Source of the DNA: Acidimicrobiaceae bacterium
Lineage (GTDB): Bacteria; Actinomycetota; Acidimicrobiia; Acidimicrobiales; Aldehydirespiratoraceae
Direction: 5' to 3'
Length of the DNA: 64,000 nucleotides
Assembly: GCA_009843915.1 (NCBI GenBank)
Contig: VYCM01000098.1
Location: 1-64,000 of the forward strand
The notes beneath the pieces are model-generated. The model saw nothing but the letters and a program-made list of their open reading frames with translations, made no database searches and was not told the origin of the DNA. A program made the position numbers and the translations under genes. Positions within the stretch are counted from its first letter, which is position 1. Each line of letters starts with the position of its first letter. Positions 48,425 to 57,326 of this stretch are shown here, in pieces.

Positions 48425-49888
48425 ATGCAGACCTACGACAACTGGATCGACGGGGGCTTCGCCGCACCCGCCGGCGGGCGCCGCATGACCACGGCCAACC
48501 CCTTCACAGGAGAGGTCTGGGCGGAGGTGGCCGACGATCCCGACGCCGTCGACGCGGCGGTGGCCGCGGCCCGCCGGGCCGTCAGTGACGGGCCGTGGGC
48601 GCAGATGGCGGCGGCCGAGCGGGCCCGGCTCATGCGTCGCCTGGGCGAGATCCTCACCCGGGACGCCGACGAGTTGGCCGCCATCGAGACCCGCGACAAC
48701 GGCAAGATCATCCGCGAGACCTCGGCGCAGGCCAAGAGCCTCCAGAGCTACTACGACTACTTCGCCGGCCTGGCCGACAAGACCTGTGGCGAGCAGATCC
48801 CCAGCCCCACGCCCAACTTCCTCGTCTACACCGAGAAGGTGCCCGTCGGCGTGGTGGGCGCCATCATCCCGTGGAACTCGCCCCTGTTGCTGCTGACCTG
48901 GAAACTGGCGCCGCTGCTGGCCGCAGGCTGCACCGCAGTGGTGAAGCCGTCCGAGCTCACTCCGGTCACCGCGCTGCTGCTGGCCGAGCGGGCCGCCGAA
49001 GCCGGCTTCCCGCCGGGTGTCATCAACGTGGTCACGGGAGGCCCGTCGGTGGGGGCCGCACTGACCGCCCATCCCGGCATCGACAAGATCACCTTCACCG
49101 GCGGCGGCGACACCGCCCGTCATGTGGCCAGGGCCGCCGCCGCCAACCTGGTTCCGACAGTGCTGGAGCTGGGCGGCAAGTCGCCTCAGATCATCTTCGA
49201 CGACGCCGACCCTGAAGCCGCCACCAACGGCTTGCTGGCCGGGATCTTCGCGGCCAGCGGCCAGACCTGCATTGCCGGGTCGCGCGCCTATGTACAGCGG
49301 GGCGTCGCCGACGACATCGTGGCCAGGATCACGGCCCGGGCCTCCGAGCTGGTGCTGGGGGACCCCTCGGACTTCGCCACCGAGATGGGCCCGGCCGCGT
49401 CGGACGCGCAACGCGACCGCATCCTGGCCATGATCGAGCAGGCCCGGACCGAGGGAGCCACCATCGCAGCCGGGGGGACGGTCGACCCCGTCCTGGGAGG
49501 CCGGTTCGTGCGGCCCACCGTGATCACCGGTGCCACCAACGACACCACCATCGTGCGCAAGGAAGTCTTTGGCCCGGTGCTGGCCATGATGACCTTCGAC
49601 GACGAGGATGAGGCGGTCAAGCTGGCCAACGACACCGACTACGGGCTGGCCGCCGGCGTGTGGACCCTCGACGTGCGCCGGGCCCTGCGGATGTCGCGGG
49701 CGCTGCACGCCGGCACCGTCTGGGTCAACACCTACCGCACGGCCAGCTACACCGCGCCCTTCGGCGGGTTCAAGCAGTCCGGCTACGGCAAGGACAACGG
49801 CCGCGAGGCCCTCGACGGCTACCTGTTGACCAAGACGGTGTGGGTGGAGCTGACCGGCGCCACCCGCGACCCCTTCGTGCTGGGTTGA
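48425..49888 (+). CDS. NAD(P)-dependent aldehyde dehydrogenase
   Basis: About 487 residues. The catalytic cysteine is in AASGQTCIAGSR and the general base glutamate is in VLELGGKSPQIIF; the cofactor loop has TFTGGGDTARHV and IIPWNSPLLLLTWK. It oxidises the aldehyde made by the aminotransferase or the alcohol dehydrogenase. The second glycine in TFTGG replaces the more usual serine. Its stop overlaps the next ATG. Confidence 0.94.
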   Translation: MQTYDNWIDGGFAAPAGGRRMTTANPFTGEVWAEVADDPDAVDAAVAAARRAVSDGPWAQMAAAERARLMRRLGEILTRDADELAAIETRDNGKIIRETSAQAKSLQSYYDYFAGLADKTCGEQIPSPTPNFLVYTEKVPVGVVGAIIPWNSPLLLLTWKLAPLLAAGCTAVVKPSELTPVTALLLAERAAEAGFPPGVINVVTGGPSVGAALTAHPGIDKITFTGGGDTARHVARAAAANLVPTVLELGGKSPQIIFDDADPEAATNGLLAGIFAASGQTCIAGSRAYVQRGVADDIVARITARASELVLGDPSDFATEMGPAASDAQRDRILAMIEQARTEGATIAAGGTVDPVLGGRFVRPTVITGATNDTTIVRKEVFGPVLAMMTFDDEDEAVKLANDTDYGLAAGVWTLDVRRALRMSRALHAGTVWVNTYRTASYTAPFGGFKQSGYGKDNGREALDGYLLTKTVWVELTGATRDPFVLG

Positions 49889-51144
49889 TGACCCTCACGA
49901 AGCAAGTTCTGGCGCCTGCGGACCTTCAGGATCCGGCCACATTCTCGGCAGGCATCCCGCATGGGGCCTTCGCCGAGATGCGGGCCCGCCCGACGCTGAG
50001 TTGGACACCGCCAAGCGGCGGCGACCGCACCGGCTTCTGGTCGGTCACCCGCCATGCGCCGGTGTCGGAGGTCTCCCGCGACACCGACCTGTACTCGTCG
50101 GCCGTCGGGCACATACAGATCTACGACATCGACGAGGACGCCCTGTCAGCCCGGGCGTCCATGATCGACCTCGACCCTCCGGTGCACACCCGCCTGCGGC
50201 GGCTCGTCAGCTCGGCGTTCACACCCCGCCACGTGCAGTCCTACGAGACCGCGGTGCGAGCCAGGATCGCCGAGCGCCTCGACGCGCTGATGCAGGCCGG
50301 CGGCGGCAACTGGGTGGAGGCGGTGGCCGCGCCCATTCCCATCGGGGTGATCTGCGACATCATGGGCGTGCCCGAGTCGGACCACGACTACATGATCGAG
50401 CTGACCGACCATCTCGTGGCCGGCACCTCCAGCAAGCCGCTGGAGGCCGGCGCCTACGGCAACACCACCGACCTGCGGCTGCTGCCGTTCAACAGCCCGG
50501 CCGCCCACGGCATCAACGAGTACGCCCGCGCCCTCGGCGAACGGCGCCGGGCCGAGCCCGCCGACGACCTGATCACCAAGCTCATCGAGGCCGAGGTCGA
50601 CGGCGAGCGGCTCACCGACGCCGAGTTCACCAACTTCTTCCGGCTGATGGTCTTCGCCGGCAACGAGACCACCAGGGCGTCGATGGCTCACCTGGCTCTG
50701 CACCTCGTCGACTTCGCCGACCAGTTCGAACGGCTGCGCTCCGATCCCTCGCTGATGGACCAGGCCGTCGAGGAGGTGATCCGGTACTCGTCGCCGATCC
50801 TGTACTTCCGCCGCACCCTGACCCGCGACACCGTGCTGCAGGACACCCCGCTGCGCGCCGGTGACAAGGTGGTGATGTGGTACGCGGCGGCCAACTTCGA
50901 CGAGGAGGTGTTCGACGAGCCCCTGCGCTTCGACGTCACCAGGCCGCTGCGACCGCCCAACGTCGCCTTCGGCGGCGGCGGCGCCCACTTCTGCCTGGGA
51001 GCGCCGCTGGCCCGCCTCGAACTGGCCGTGCTCATCGAGGCGATCCTGTCCCGCGGCATCGATCTGCGGCTGGCCGGCGATCCTGTCTATGTGGACTCGA
51101 ACTTCGTCAACGGCATAGAGCATCTGGAGGTTGAGGTCGGGTGA
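49888..51144 (+). CDS. Cytochrome P450 (second copy)
   Basis: About 418 residues. The heme loop is VAFGGGGAHFCLGAPLARLE, with FAGNETTRAS in the I helix and EEVIRYSSP in the K helix. The LRLLPFNSPAAHGINEY stretch is shared with the first P450. Two paralogous P450s around one ferredoxin suggest two successive hydroxylations or two substrates. ATG 49888 overlaps the aldehyde dehydrogenase stop. Confidence 0.95.
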   Translation: MTLTKQVLAPADLQDPATFSAGIPHGAFAEMRARPTLSWTPPSGGDRTGFWSVTRHAPVSEVSRDTDLYSSAVGHIQIYDIDEDALSARASMIDLDPPVHTRLRRLVSSAFTPRHVQSYETAVRARIAERLDALMQAGGGNWVEAVAAPIPIGVICDIMGVPESDHDYMIELTDHLVAGTSSKPLEAGAYGNTTDLRLLPFNSPAAHGINEYARALGERRRAEPADDLITKLIEAEVDGERLTDAEFTNFFRLMVFAGNETTRASMAHLALHLVDFADQFERLRSDPSLMDQAVEEVIRYSSPILYFRRTLTRDTVLQDTPLRAGDKVVMWYAAANFDEEVFDEPLRFDVTRPLRPPNVAFGGGGAHFCLGAPLARLELAVLIEAILSRGIDLRLAGDPVYVDSNFVNGIEHLEVEVG

Positions 51145-52352
51145 GCGTGGTGGGCCTGCCTGAGCTGGGCCCCGTACAGGGCGAGCCGGCCAGCGTCGAC
51201 GCCTGGGAGCGCGGCTGGGAACAGTACCTGCACTACCGGGGCGACCCGGTGGCCGTGATGTCGGAGGCAGGCGCCGACGACGAGGCCTTCGTTCTGGGAC
51301 CGGTGTTCGCGGCGGTCTACCGGGTGCTGGCCGGCACTCCCCTCAGTTCGCCCGCGCTCGCCGCGGACACGGCCCGGGTGCGGTCGCGCGCCGCCGCGTC
51401 CGGTGATCGTGAACGGGCCCATGTGCGGGCGCTCCAGCTGCTTGTCGCGGGGGAGTTCACCGCTGCGGCCCGGGCTTGGGACGAGGTCGCCAACGGCGAG
51501 CGCGACTTCGCGGCGGTGCGCTTCGCTCATGACGTCTACCTGCATGTCGGCGACGACGGCGGCCGGCTGGCATCCAGCGCTCGGGCCGCCGAGGCTTGGC
51601 AGGGCGAGCCGGGATGGGGGTTCGTGGCCGGTCAGCACGCCTTCGCCCTGGAGGAGCTCGGGCACTACGACGAGGCCGAGGAGCTGGGTCGGGCCGCCCT
51701 GGACCTCGACCCCGAAGACCTGTGGTCCCGACATGCGCTCGCCCACGTGTACGAGTCCACCGACGACACTGTGGCCGCGCTCGAGCTGCTGGAGGGATCG
51801 GTCGAGCGGTGGAGCAGCCAGGAACTCCTCGCCACCCACATCTGGTGGCATCTGGCCCTGCGCCTGCTGGCCTCCGGTGATGAGTCGAGCGCGCTGGCCG
51901 TCTTCGACGAGCGCATGCCCAATGCCAAGACCGCCTTCCAGCTCTGCGACCAGACATCGCTGCTGTGGCGGCTCGAGCTGGCCGGGTGCGACGCCGGCGA
52001 CCGCTGGGACGCGCTGGCAGAGCGCTGGGACGGCGTGGCCGAGCGCCACACCTGCGCCTTTCTGGACGTGCACGCCGCCTTGACATTCACGCGCCGGCCC
52101 GACCATCCCGGGGCGGGACGCTGGTTCGAGGGACTTGGCGAGCGCCCATCGGGGACCAGCGAGAACGACAGGACGTTCAGCCGCGTGGTCGAGCCGCTGG
52201 TGGAGGCCTTCGGCAGCTACGCCCACGGCGACTATGACCACTGCGTGCAGATCGTGGACGCACTGGGTGCGACTACCCGGTACATCGGCGGGAGCATCGC
52301 CCAGCGAGACCTGATAACGCTGACCGCGCAGGCGGCGGTCGTGGCGGCATGA
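51141..52352 (+). CDS. TTC38-like tetratricopeptide-repeat protein
   Basis: About 403 residues of helical TPR-like repeats. Sequences such as GQHAFALEELGHYDEAEELGRAAL, SRHALAHVYESTDDTVAALEL and THIWWHLALRLLASGD resemble the TTC38 family, which appears among bacterial catabolic genes without a known function. It overlaps its neighbours at both ends (GTGA and ATGA), so it belongs to the operon. It may act as a scaffold or have an unrecognised enzymatic role. Confidence 0.8.
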   Translation: MSVVGLPELGPVQGEPASVDAWERGWEQYLHYRGDPVAVMSEAGADDEAFVLGPVFAAVYRVLAGTPLSSPALAADTARVRSRAAASGDRERAHVRALQLLVAGEFTAAARAWDEVANGERDFAAVRFAHDVYLHVGDDGGRLASSARAAEAWQGEPGWGFVAGQHAFALEELGHYDEAEELGRAALDLDPEDLWSRHALAHVYESTDDTVAALELLEGSVERWSSQELLATHIWWHLALRLLASGDESSALAVFDERMPNAKTAFQLCDQTSLLWRLELAGCDAGDRWDALAERWDGVAERHTCAFLDVHAALTFTRRPDHPGAGRWFEGLGERPSGTSENDRTFSRVVEPLVEAFGSYAHGDYDHCVQIVDALGATTRYIGGSIAQRDLITLTAQAAVVAA

Positions 52353-53560
52353 GCTGGGAGCTCACGCCGGAGCAGAGGGCCCGCCAGGCCGAGGCCCGGA
52401 CCCTGGCTCGCGAGGTGATCGCGCCGCGGGCCGCCGAGGTGGACCGCAGCGAGCAGTATCCCTGGGACAACGTCGCCGCCCTCCAGCAGGCCGGCTTCAC
52501 CGGTATGACCGTGCCCGCCGCCCTCGGCGGTCCTGGCCGGCCGCTGCTTGACGCCGTGCTGGTGGTGGAGGAGATGGCCAAGGTGTGCGGGGTCACGGGC
52601 CGCATCGCGGTGGAGTGCAACATGGGGGCGCTCTCCGCGGTCATGGCCTACGGCACCGACGCCCAGCGGGCCAGGGTCGCGGAGCTGGTGCTGGCGGGGG
52701 ACAAGCCGGCCATCTGCATCACCGAGCCCGACGCCGGGAGCGCGGCGTCGGAGATGACCACCCGAGCCGACCGGAGCGGCGACGGCTACGTGCTCAACGG
52801 CACCAAGCACTGGATCACCGGCGGTGGCGTCTCGAGGACGCACCTCGTGTTCGCCCGGGTCTTCGATGAGAAGGGAGACGAGGAGGGCATCGGCGCGTTC
52901 CTGGCCTTCAGGGACGAGACGCCGGGACTCGAGATCGGGCCCCGCGAGCCGGCCATGGGACTGAGGGGCATCCCCGAGACGGTGGTCAGCTTCAACGACA
53001 TGGAGGTCACTGCCGACATGGCGGTTCAGCCGCCGTCGGGGCTGAGACGGGGCTTCGCCGACTTGATGAACGCCTACAACACCCAGCGGGTGGGGGCGGG
53101 CACGGTGGCGCTCGGTCTGGCTTCGGGCGCCTACGAACTGGCGCTGGAGTTCGTGAAGAAGCGAGAGCAGTTCGGGCGCCCCATTGCCGAGTTCCAGGGG
53201 TTGCAGTGGATGCTGGCCGACATGTCGGTGAAGCTGGAGGCGGCCCGCAGCCTCACCTACCGAGCGGCAGCCTCGCGGGGGCCCGGCGGCAGCCCGTTCC
53301 CCGATCCCGCCCTCGCCGCCCAGGCCAAGATCTTCACCTCCGAGACGGCCATCGCCGTGGTGAGCGACGCGCTGCAGGCCCACGGCGCGGCCGGCTACAG
53401 CCGCAACAATCCCCTGGAGCGCATGTACCGCGACGTGCGGATGTTCACCATCGGCGGCGGCACGGCCCAGATCCTGCGCACAGTCGTGGCGTCGCGGATC
53501 CTGGACATGAAGCTGCCCCAGACTCGCGGCGGCTACCTGCCCAGGGACGCCTCCCCATGA
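52349..53560 (+). CDS. Acyl-CoA dehydrogenase (second copy)
   Basis: About 403 residues. ICITEPDAGSAASEMTTRA and LNGTKHWITGGGVS bind FAD and substrate, KKREQFGRPIAEFQGLQWM is the C-terminal signature and GAAGYSRNNPLERMYRDVR holds the usual end of the active site. It is only distantly similar to the copy at 42 kb. ATG overlaps the TTC38-like stop. It probably oxidises a CoA ester formed with the next gene's product. Confidence 0.93.
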   Translation: MSWELTPEQRARQAEARTLAREVIAPRAAEVDRSEQYPWDNVAALQQAGFTGMTVPAALGGPGRPLLDAVLVVEEMAKVCGVTGRIAVECNMGALSAVMAYGTDAQRARVAELVLAGDKPAICITEPDAGSAASEMTTRADRSGDGYVLNGTKHWITGGGVSRTHLVFARVFDEKGDEEGIGAFLAFRDETPGLEIGPREPAMGLRGIPETVVSFNDMEVTADMAVQPPSGLRRGFADLMNAYNTQRVGAGTVALGLASGAYELALEFVKKREQFGRPIAEFQGLQWMLADMSVKLEAARSLTYRAAASRGPGGSPFPDPALAAQAKIFTSETAIAVVSDALQAHGAAGYSRNNPLERMYRDVRMFTIGGGTAQILRTVVASRILDMKLPQTRGGYLPRDASP

Positions 53561-53585
53561 GGGAGGGCGTGGGGGCACAGACGCG

Positions 53586-54755
53586 ATGAGCGCACCGCTG
53601 GAGGGCGTGATCGTGGTCGCATTGGAGGCGGCTGTCGCCGCGCCGTTCGCCACCCGCCAGTTGGCCGACCTGGGCGCCCGCGTCCTCAAGGTGGAACGAC
53701 CCGGTGAGGGCGACTTCGCCCGCCACTACGACTCGGCCATGGACGGCACCTCCGCGTTCTTCGTCTGGGCCAACCGCGGCAAGCAGAGCATCGAGTTGGA
53801 CCTGAAGGACCCCGACGACCGTGCCCGCTTCGACCGGCTAGTGGCCGGCGCCGACGTCTTCGTGCAGAACCTGTCACCAGCCGCGGCCCGCCGGGCCGGG
53901 ATCCTCGCCGACCAGTTGCGGGCGGACCTGCCCGGCCTGATCGCCTGCGACATCTCCGGCTACGGACTGGGCGGCCCTCGCACCGACGACAAGGCTTACG
54001 ACCTGGCCGTCCAGGCCGAGGGGGGCGCGGTGGCGCTGACCGGCACGCCGGCGCAGGCGTGCAAGGTCGGCTTCTCGATCGCGGACATCGCCGCGGCCAT
54101 GTACGCCTTCTCGTCGATCCTGGCCGCGCTGTACCGCCGGCAGGCCACCGGCGAGGGCGCGTCCATCGAGGTGTCGATGCTGGAGAGCATCGCCGAGTGG
54201 ACCGCCGCGCCGACCTACGCGGCCGTGGGAAGCGGCTCGGTGCCGCCGAGGGCCGGCCACCGCCACACCATCATCGCCCCGTACGGCATGTACCCGATGA
54301 GCGACGGAGAGCTGGTGATGATCGGCGTGCAGAGCAACCGGGACTGGACCGACTTCGCCGAGCACGTCCTGTGCGACCCGGCGCTGTCCGACGATCCCCG
54401 GTTCGCCGACAACTCCGATCGCATCGCCAACATCGACGATCTGGAGGCCTTGATCACGTCGGTGTTCACGTCGGTCAGCCCGGAGGAGCTGATGCAGCGC
54501 CTGCGGGCCGGACGGGTGGCCCACAGCTTCGTGCGGGACCCGATGGCGCTGTGGCAGCACGATCAGCTCAGGGCCCGCGATCGCTTCATGCAGGTGACCA
54601 CGCCGACGGGGTCGACCGAGGTCTACAAGCCCCCCTTCAACCTCAGCGACGCCGGCGACCCGGACACCACCGTCCCCGCGCTGGGCGAGCATGCCCTCGA
54701 CTTGATCACCGAACTGGAGTCCCGCGCCGAACGGCGTCAGCGGTCGGGGTTGTAG
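53586..54755 (+). CDS. Class III (CaiB/BaiF) CoA-transferase
   Basis: About 389 residues. It begins PLEGVIVVALEAAVAAPFATRQLADLGARVLKVERP, then WANRGKQSIELDLKDP and KAYDLAVQAEGG, whose Asp aligns with the catalytic aspartate of the family. It moves CoA between carboxylic acids. It is the last gene of the operon; its 3' end overlaps the convergent GNAT gene by 19 bp. Confidence 0.92.
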   Translation: MSAPLEGVIVVALEAAVAAPFATRQLADLGARVLKVERPGEGDFARHYDSAMDGTSAFFVWANRGKQSIELDLKDPDDRARFDRLVAGADVFVQNLSPAAARRAGILADQLRADLPGLIACDISGYGLGGPRTDDKAYDLAVQAEGGAVALTGTPAQACKVGFSIADIAAAMYAFSSILAALYRRQATGEGASIEVSMLESIAEWTAAPTYAAVGSGSVPPRAGHRHTIIAPYGMYPMSDGELVMIGVQSNRDWTDFAEHVLCDPALSDDPRFADNSDRIANIDDLEALITSVFTSVSPEELMQRLRAGRVAHSFVRDPMALWQHDQLRARDRFMQVTTPTGSTEVYKPPFNLSDAGDPDTTVPALGEHALDLITELESRAERRQRSGL

Positions 54756-55369
54756 TCGGGGTTCTCCCAGACGATCAGCGAGGCCCAGCTGTCCACCGCC
54801 GGGTCGGTGATGTAGTCGGCGATTACGCCGCGGGCCTCGAAGCCGTTGGCGATCTGCATGGTGAGGGTGGCGTCGTACAGCTCGCCGGCCGAGACCTTGG
54901 CCACGTAGTCGGCGGCCGACATCTCGTCCTTGTGGTCGGCGTAGCCGGGGATCACCCCGCCGGCCACGATGCCGGCCAGGTTGAGGTCGCGGCAGATCTG
55001 CTTGCGCATGTCGTAGAGCCGCTTGCCGATGCCCCGGCGGCGGTAGTCGGGCAGCACCGCGATGCTGGTGCCGTAGTACCAGGGGCCGTCGGGGGCGTGG
55101 CCCGTGCCGCCGTCGACCCCCACCAGGTCGCGGATCGAGTGCTGCGTGTGGCTGAAATCGAAGTCGATTCGGATGCCCAGTCCCATGGCCACCGGGGTGT
55201 CGCCGTCGAGCACCACCACGCCGCCCTCACCGAACTCGAGGGCCAGGGCCCGCAGCTCGTCGGCCCAGTAGAGGTCTTCGGTGTCTGCGGTCGGGAACGC
55301 GGTGTGTTCGATGTGCTGGAGCGCCTCCGCCCACTCGGCCCTGATGCTGGTATAGGTCAGTTCGCCCAT
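54737..55369 (-). CDS. GNAT-family N-acetyltransferase
   Basis: About 210 residues. The acetyl-CoA loop SIAVLPDYRRRGIGKRLYDM is clear, with strands VVVLDGDTPVAMGLGI before it. The substrate is unknown. It begins 16 bp after the C45-family gene and is probably co-transcribed with it on the minus strand. Confidence 0.85.
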   Translation of the reverse strand: MGELTYTSIRAEWAEALQHIEHTAFPTADTEDLYWADELRALALEFGEGGVVVLDGDTPVAMGLGIRIDFDFSHTQHSIRDLVGVDGGTGHAPDGPWYYGTSIAVLPDYRRRGIGKRLYDMRKQICRDLNLAGIVAGGVIPGYADHKDEMSAADYVAKVSAGELYDATLTMQIANGFEARGVIADYITDPAVDSWASLIVWENPDYNPDR

Positions 55370-55385
55370 GGCGGTCGTGGCCCGC

Positions 55386-56501
55386 TCAACTGCGTTGGGC
55401 CGCGGCGGGTGTCAGCGAGAAGTGCTCGTAGTCGTTCTCGGCGGGCTGGCCCCAGCAGGCCCAGAAGTCGCCGGTGCGGGGACGCATGATCACCGCGCCG
55501 CTGGACTCCACGCGGTACTTGGCGTCGGGCCGGCGGCAGATGGCGGTCGGCTCCCTGGTGACCTCCATGAGTCGCTCGGGATCGACGGGACGGCTGTCGC
55601 CCGCGAGCATGGCCTTGGCCATCTCCAGGCGGCGGCGCGAGTTGGCCATCAGCTCGCTGAAACGCTCGCCCTCGAAGGGAAAGGCCGCGGGTTGGGTCAC
55701 ATGGTTGGTGTGGACAGTCGGTTCGGCGGCCAGGGTCTGAACTGGCCGAGCCGACGGCATGGCTTCGACGTTGAACCCCCGGCCGTCGGCGTCGAGGATC
55801 AGGTAGTTGTGGGCGCCGGCGAGATCGGCTCGCCGCAGCACGTCGAGCGCTTCGGGCGCAGTCTCCTGAGCGAGCATCTCGCGGATGACGGTGGGCCACA
55901 TCACCCCGAAGCGGCCGTCGTTGCCGGTGAGGTTGTTGATGCCCACGCAGACTCCGGCAGAGTTCATGCCGATCTGGCCCAGGCACCCGACGGTGGTGAA
56001 CACCAGCACGTCGGGCCCGGTGTCGGGGCGCAGGCGGGCCAGCACCACATGGTCGGTGGCGGTGTCATGCATGTCCCAGGTCTGCCCGATCATCCCGGCG
56101 CCGTCGGCCCGGGCGTCGGGCACCAAGAAGGCGGTGCAGTCGTCCTCGGTCACCGACACCGGATGAGGTCCGGCTGTGACCGCTCGAACCGTGTCCACGA
56201 AGTCGGTGAAGCCGCCCACCACCACTGCTTCGGCCGGGGTGATGCCGGCCGCGCCAGCCATGGCCAGCATCTCCGCGTGCAGCCGGGGCGAGAACGCCTC
56301 GTGGGCCGGAAGGCAGGCCCCGGCCAACTCCAGCACCGCGCCCCGCTCCAGCGGTCCACCGCTCCAAAGCCCCTCGGCGACCAGCTCCACCCGGTCGTGG
56401 GCGTATTGCCGGATCTCGGCTGCGTGGGCCTGTCCGTGGGCGTCGCCCATGGCCTCGGGTGATCCGGCAAGGTCGAGTCGCCTGATCGACGGCCGTCGCA
56501 T
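55386..56501 (-). CDS. C45 autoproteolytic acyltransferase/hydrolase family protein
   Basis: About 371 residues. The Ntn-hydrolase nucleophile is the cysteine in TEDDCTAFLVP (about residue 122), which should be freed by self-cleavage, as in isopenicillin-N acyltransferase. GMIGQTWDMHDTATDHVVL and VGCLGQIGMNSAGVCVGINNL are further family stretches. Such enzymes add or remove acyl groups on amines. ATG 56501 has TAGCCT 6 nt before it, so it is probably leaderless. Confidence 0.88.
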   Translation of the reverse strand: MRRPSIRRLDLAGSPEAMGDAHGQAHAAEIRQYAHDRVELVAEGLWSGGPLERGAVLELAGACLPAHEAFSPRLHAEMLAMAGAAGITPAEAVVVGGFTDFVDTVRAVTAGPHPVSVTEDDCTAFLVPDARADGAGMIGQTWDMHDTATDHVVLARLRPDTGPDVLVFTTVGCLGQIGMNSAGVCVGINNLTGNDGRFGVMWPTVIREMLAQETAPEALDVLRRADLAGAHNYLILDADGRGFNVEAMPSARPVQTLAAEPTVHTNHVTQPAAFPFEGERFSELMANSRRRLEMAKAMLAGDSRPVDPERLMEVTREPTAICRRPDAKYRVESSGAVIMRPRTGDFWACWGQPAENDYEHFSLTPAAAQRS

Positions 56502-56507
56502 ACCCGC

Positions 56508-56513
56508 AGGCTA
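56508..56513 (-). promoter_or_regulatory. Leaderless -10 box (TAGCCT) of the C45 gene
   Basis: On the minus strand TAGCCT is followed by GCGGGT and ATG 56501. Confidence 0.45.
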
Positions 56514-56604
56514 GCGCTGGCACCATGGTGCCGAAGCCATCGGCAGGCTGCTCGGTACGCGGTTCGAGCGGCGCCACCGCTTCCCAGACATGCCAGTCGA
56601 GTGG

Positions 56605-56610
56605 TATTAT
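56605..56610 (+). promoter_or_regulatory. Leaderless -10 box (TATTAT) of the vapB-like gene
   Basis: TATTAT is followed by 6 nt and ATG 56617, which is therefore preferred over the upstream ATG 56590 given in the track. Confidence 0.5.
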
Positions 56611-56616
56611 CCAGGC

Positions 56617-56877
56617 ATGAGTGGGACACATATAGTCGCAATGGGAGACCGGGGCCGGATCGTGGTGCCGGCCGCAGTCCGGGAGCGCGCCGGACTGGTT
56701 GCCGGATCGCCGATGGTGCTCGTGGAGTCATCGGACGGCCTGGTCCTGCTGACCCGTGAGCAGCTTCGGGATCGGGTTCGCAACGATCTGAAGGGGCTGG
56801 ACCTGGTGGAGCAGCTCCTATCCGACCGGCGCAGGGCGGCCGCGGTCGAGGACGCCGAGAGCGGGGATGCCGGGTGA
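56617..56877 (+). CDS. AbrB/SpoVT-type antitoxin (VapB-like)
   Basis: 86 residues. MGDRGRIVVPAAVRERAGLVAGSP is the swapped-hairpin DNA-binding domain, and the acidic tail would wrap the toxin. It ends overlapping the PIN gene (GTGA), a usual antitoxin-toxin arrangement. Such antitoxins repress their own promoter, here the TATTAT box just upstream. Confidence 0.9.
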   Translation: MSGTHIVAMGDRGRIVVPAAVRERAGLVAGSPMVLVESSDGLVLLTREQLRDRVRNDLKGLDLVEQLLSDRRRAAAVEDAESGDAG

Positions 56878-57242
56878 CCTCGGTGCTCGACGCCTCGGCG
56901 ATCCTGGCGTTCCTGCTGGGTGAGGACGGGGCCGACGCGGTCGAGGGCGCGCTAACCAACGACGCCAAGTGTGGCGCGGCGAACTGGTCGGAGGTCGCCC
57001 AGCGCTTGCTGGCTGCGGGCCGCGACTGGGATCAGGCCCGAGCCCTGCTGGAGAGCTACGGCGTGCAGGTTGAGCCGGTGACTAGGGACGACGCCGAGTG
57101 GGCCGCTCGCCGATGGCGTCGAGGCGAGGGTCTCTCGCTCGCCGACCGACTCTGCCTGGCGCTGGGCGAGCGCCTCGATGCCGAGGTCCAGACCGCCGAC
57201 AAGTCCTGGGGCCGCTCGGGCCGGATCGTCCAGATTCGCTGA
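56874..57242 (+). CDS. PIN-domain toxin (VapC-like ribonuclease)
   Basis: 122 residues. The four acidic positions of PIN nucleases are visible: VLDASAILAF, the Glu in ANWSEVAQ, LADRLCLALGERL and VQTADKSW. It probably cuts tRNA or mRNA when the antitoxin is degraded. GTG start overlapping the antitoxin stop. A perfect hairpin follows. Confidence 0.9.
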   Translation: MTSVLDASAILAFLLGEDGADAVEGALTNDAKCGAANWSEVAQRLLAAGRDWDQARALLESYGVQVEPVTRDDAEWAARRWRRGEGLSLADRLCLALGERLDAEVQTADKSWGRSGRIVQIR

Positions 57243-57246
57243 CACG

Positions 57247-57263
57247 TCTCCGGCCTCCGGAGA
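57247..57263 (+). terminator. Hairpin terminator after the VapBC pair
   Basis: TCTCCGG-CCT-CCGGAGA is a perfect 7-bp stem with a 3-nt loop, four bases after the PIN stop and followed by ATT. Confidence 0.6.
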
Positions 57264-57314
57264 ATTGGCAGCGTCTTGCACGGACGGCGTACGTCTTGCT
57301 GCTAGTTCTGGGCA

Positions 57315-57320
57315 TACAGT
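57315..57320 (+). promoter_or_regulatory. Leaderless -10 box (TACAGT) of the FAD oxidase gene
   Basis: TACAGT is followed by 6 nt and GTG 57327. Confidence 0.45.
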
Positions 57321-57326
57321 ACCGGC

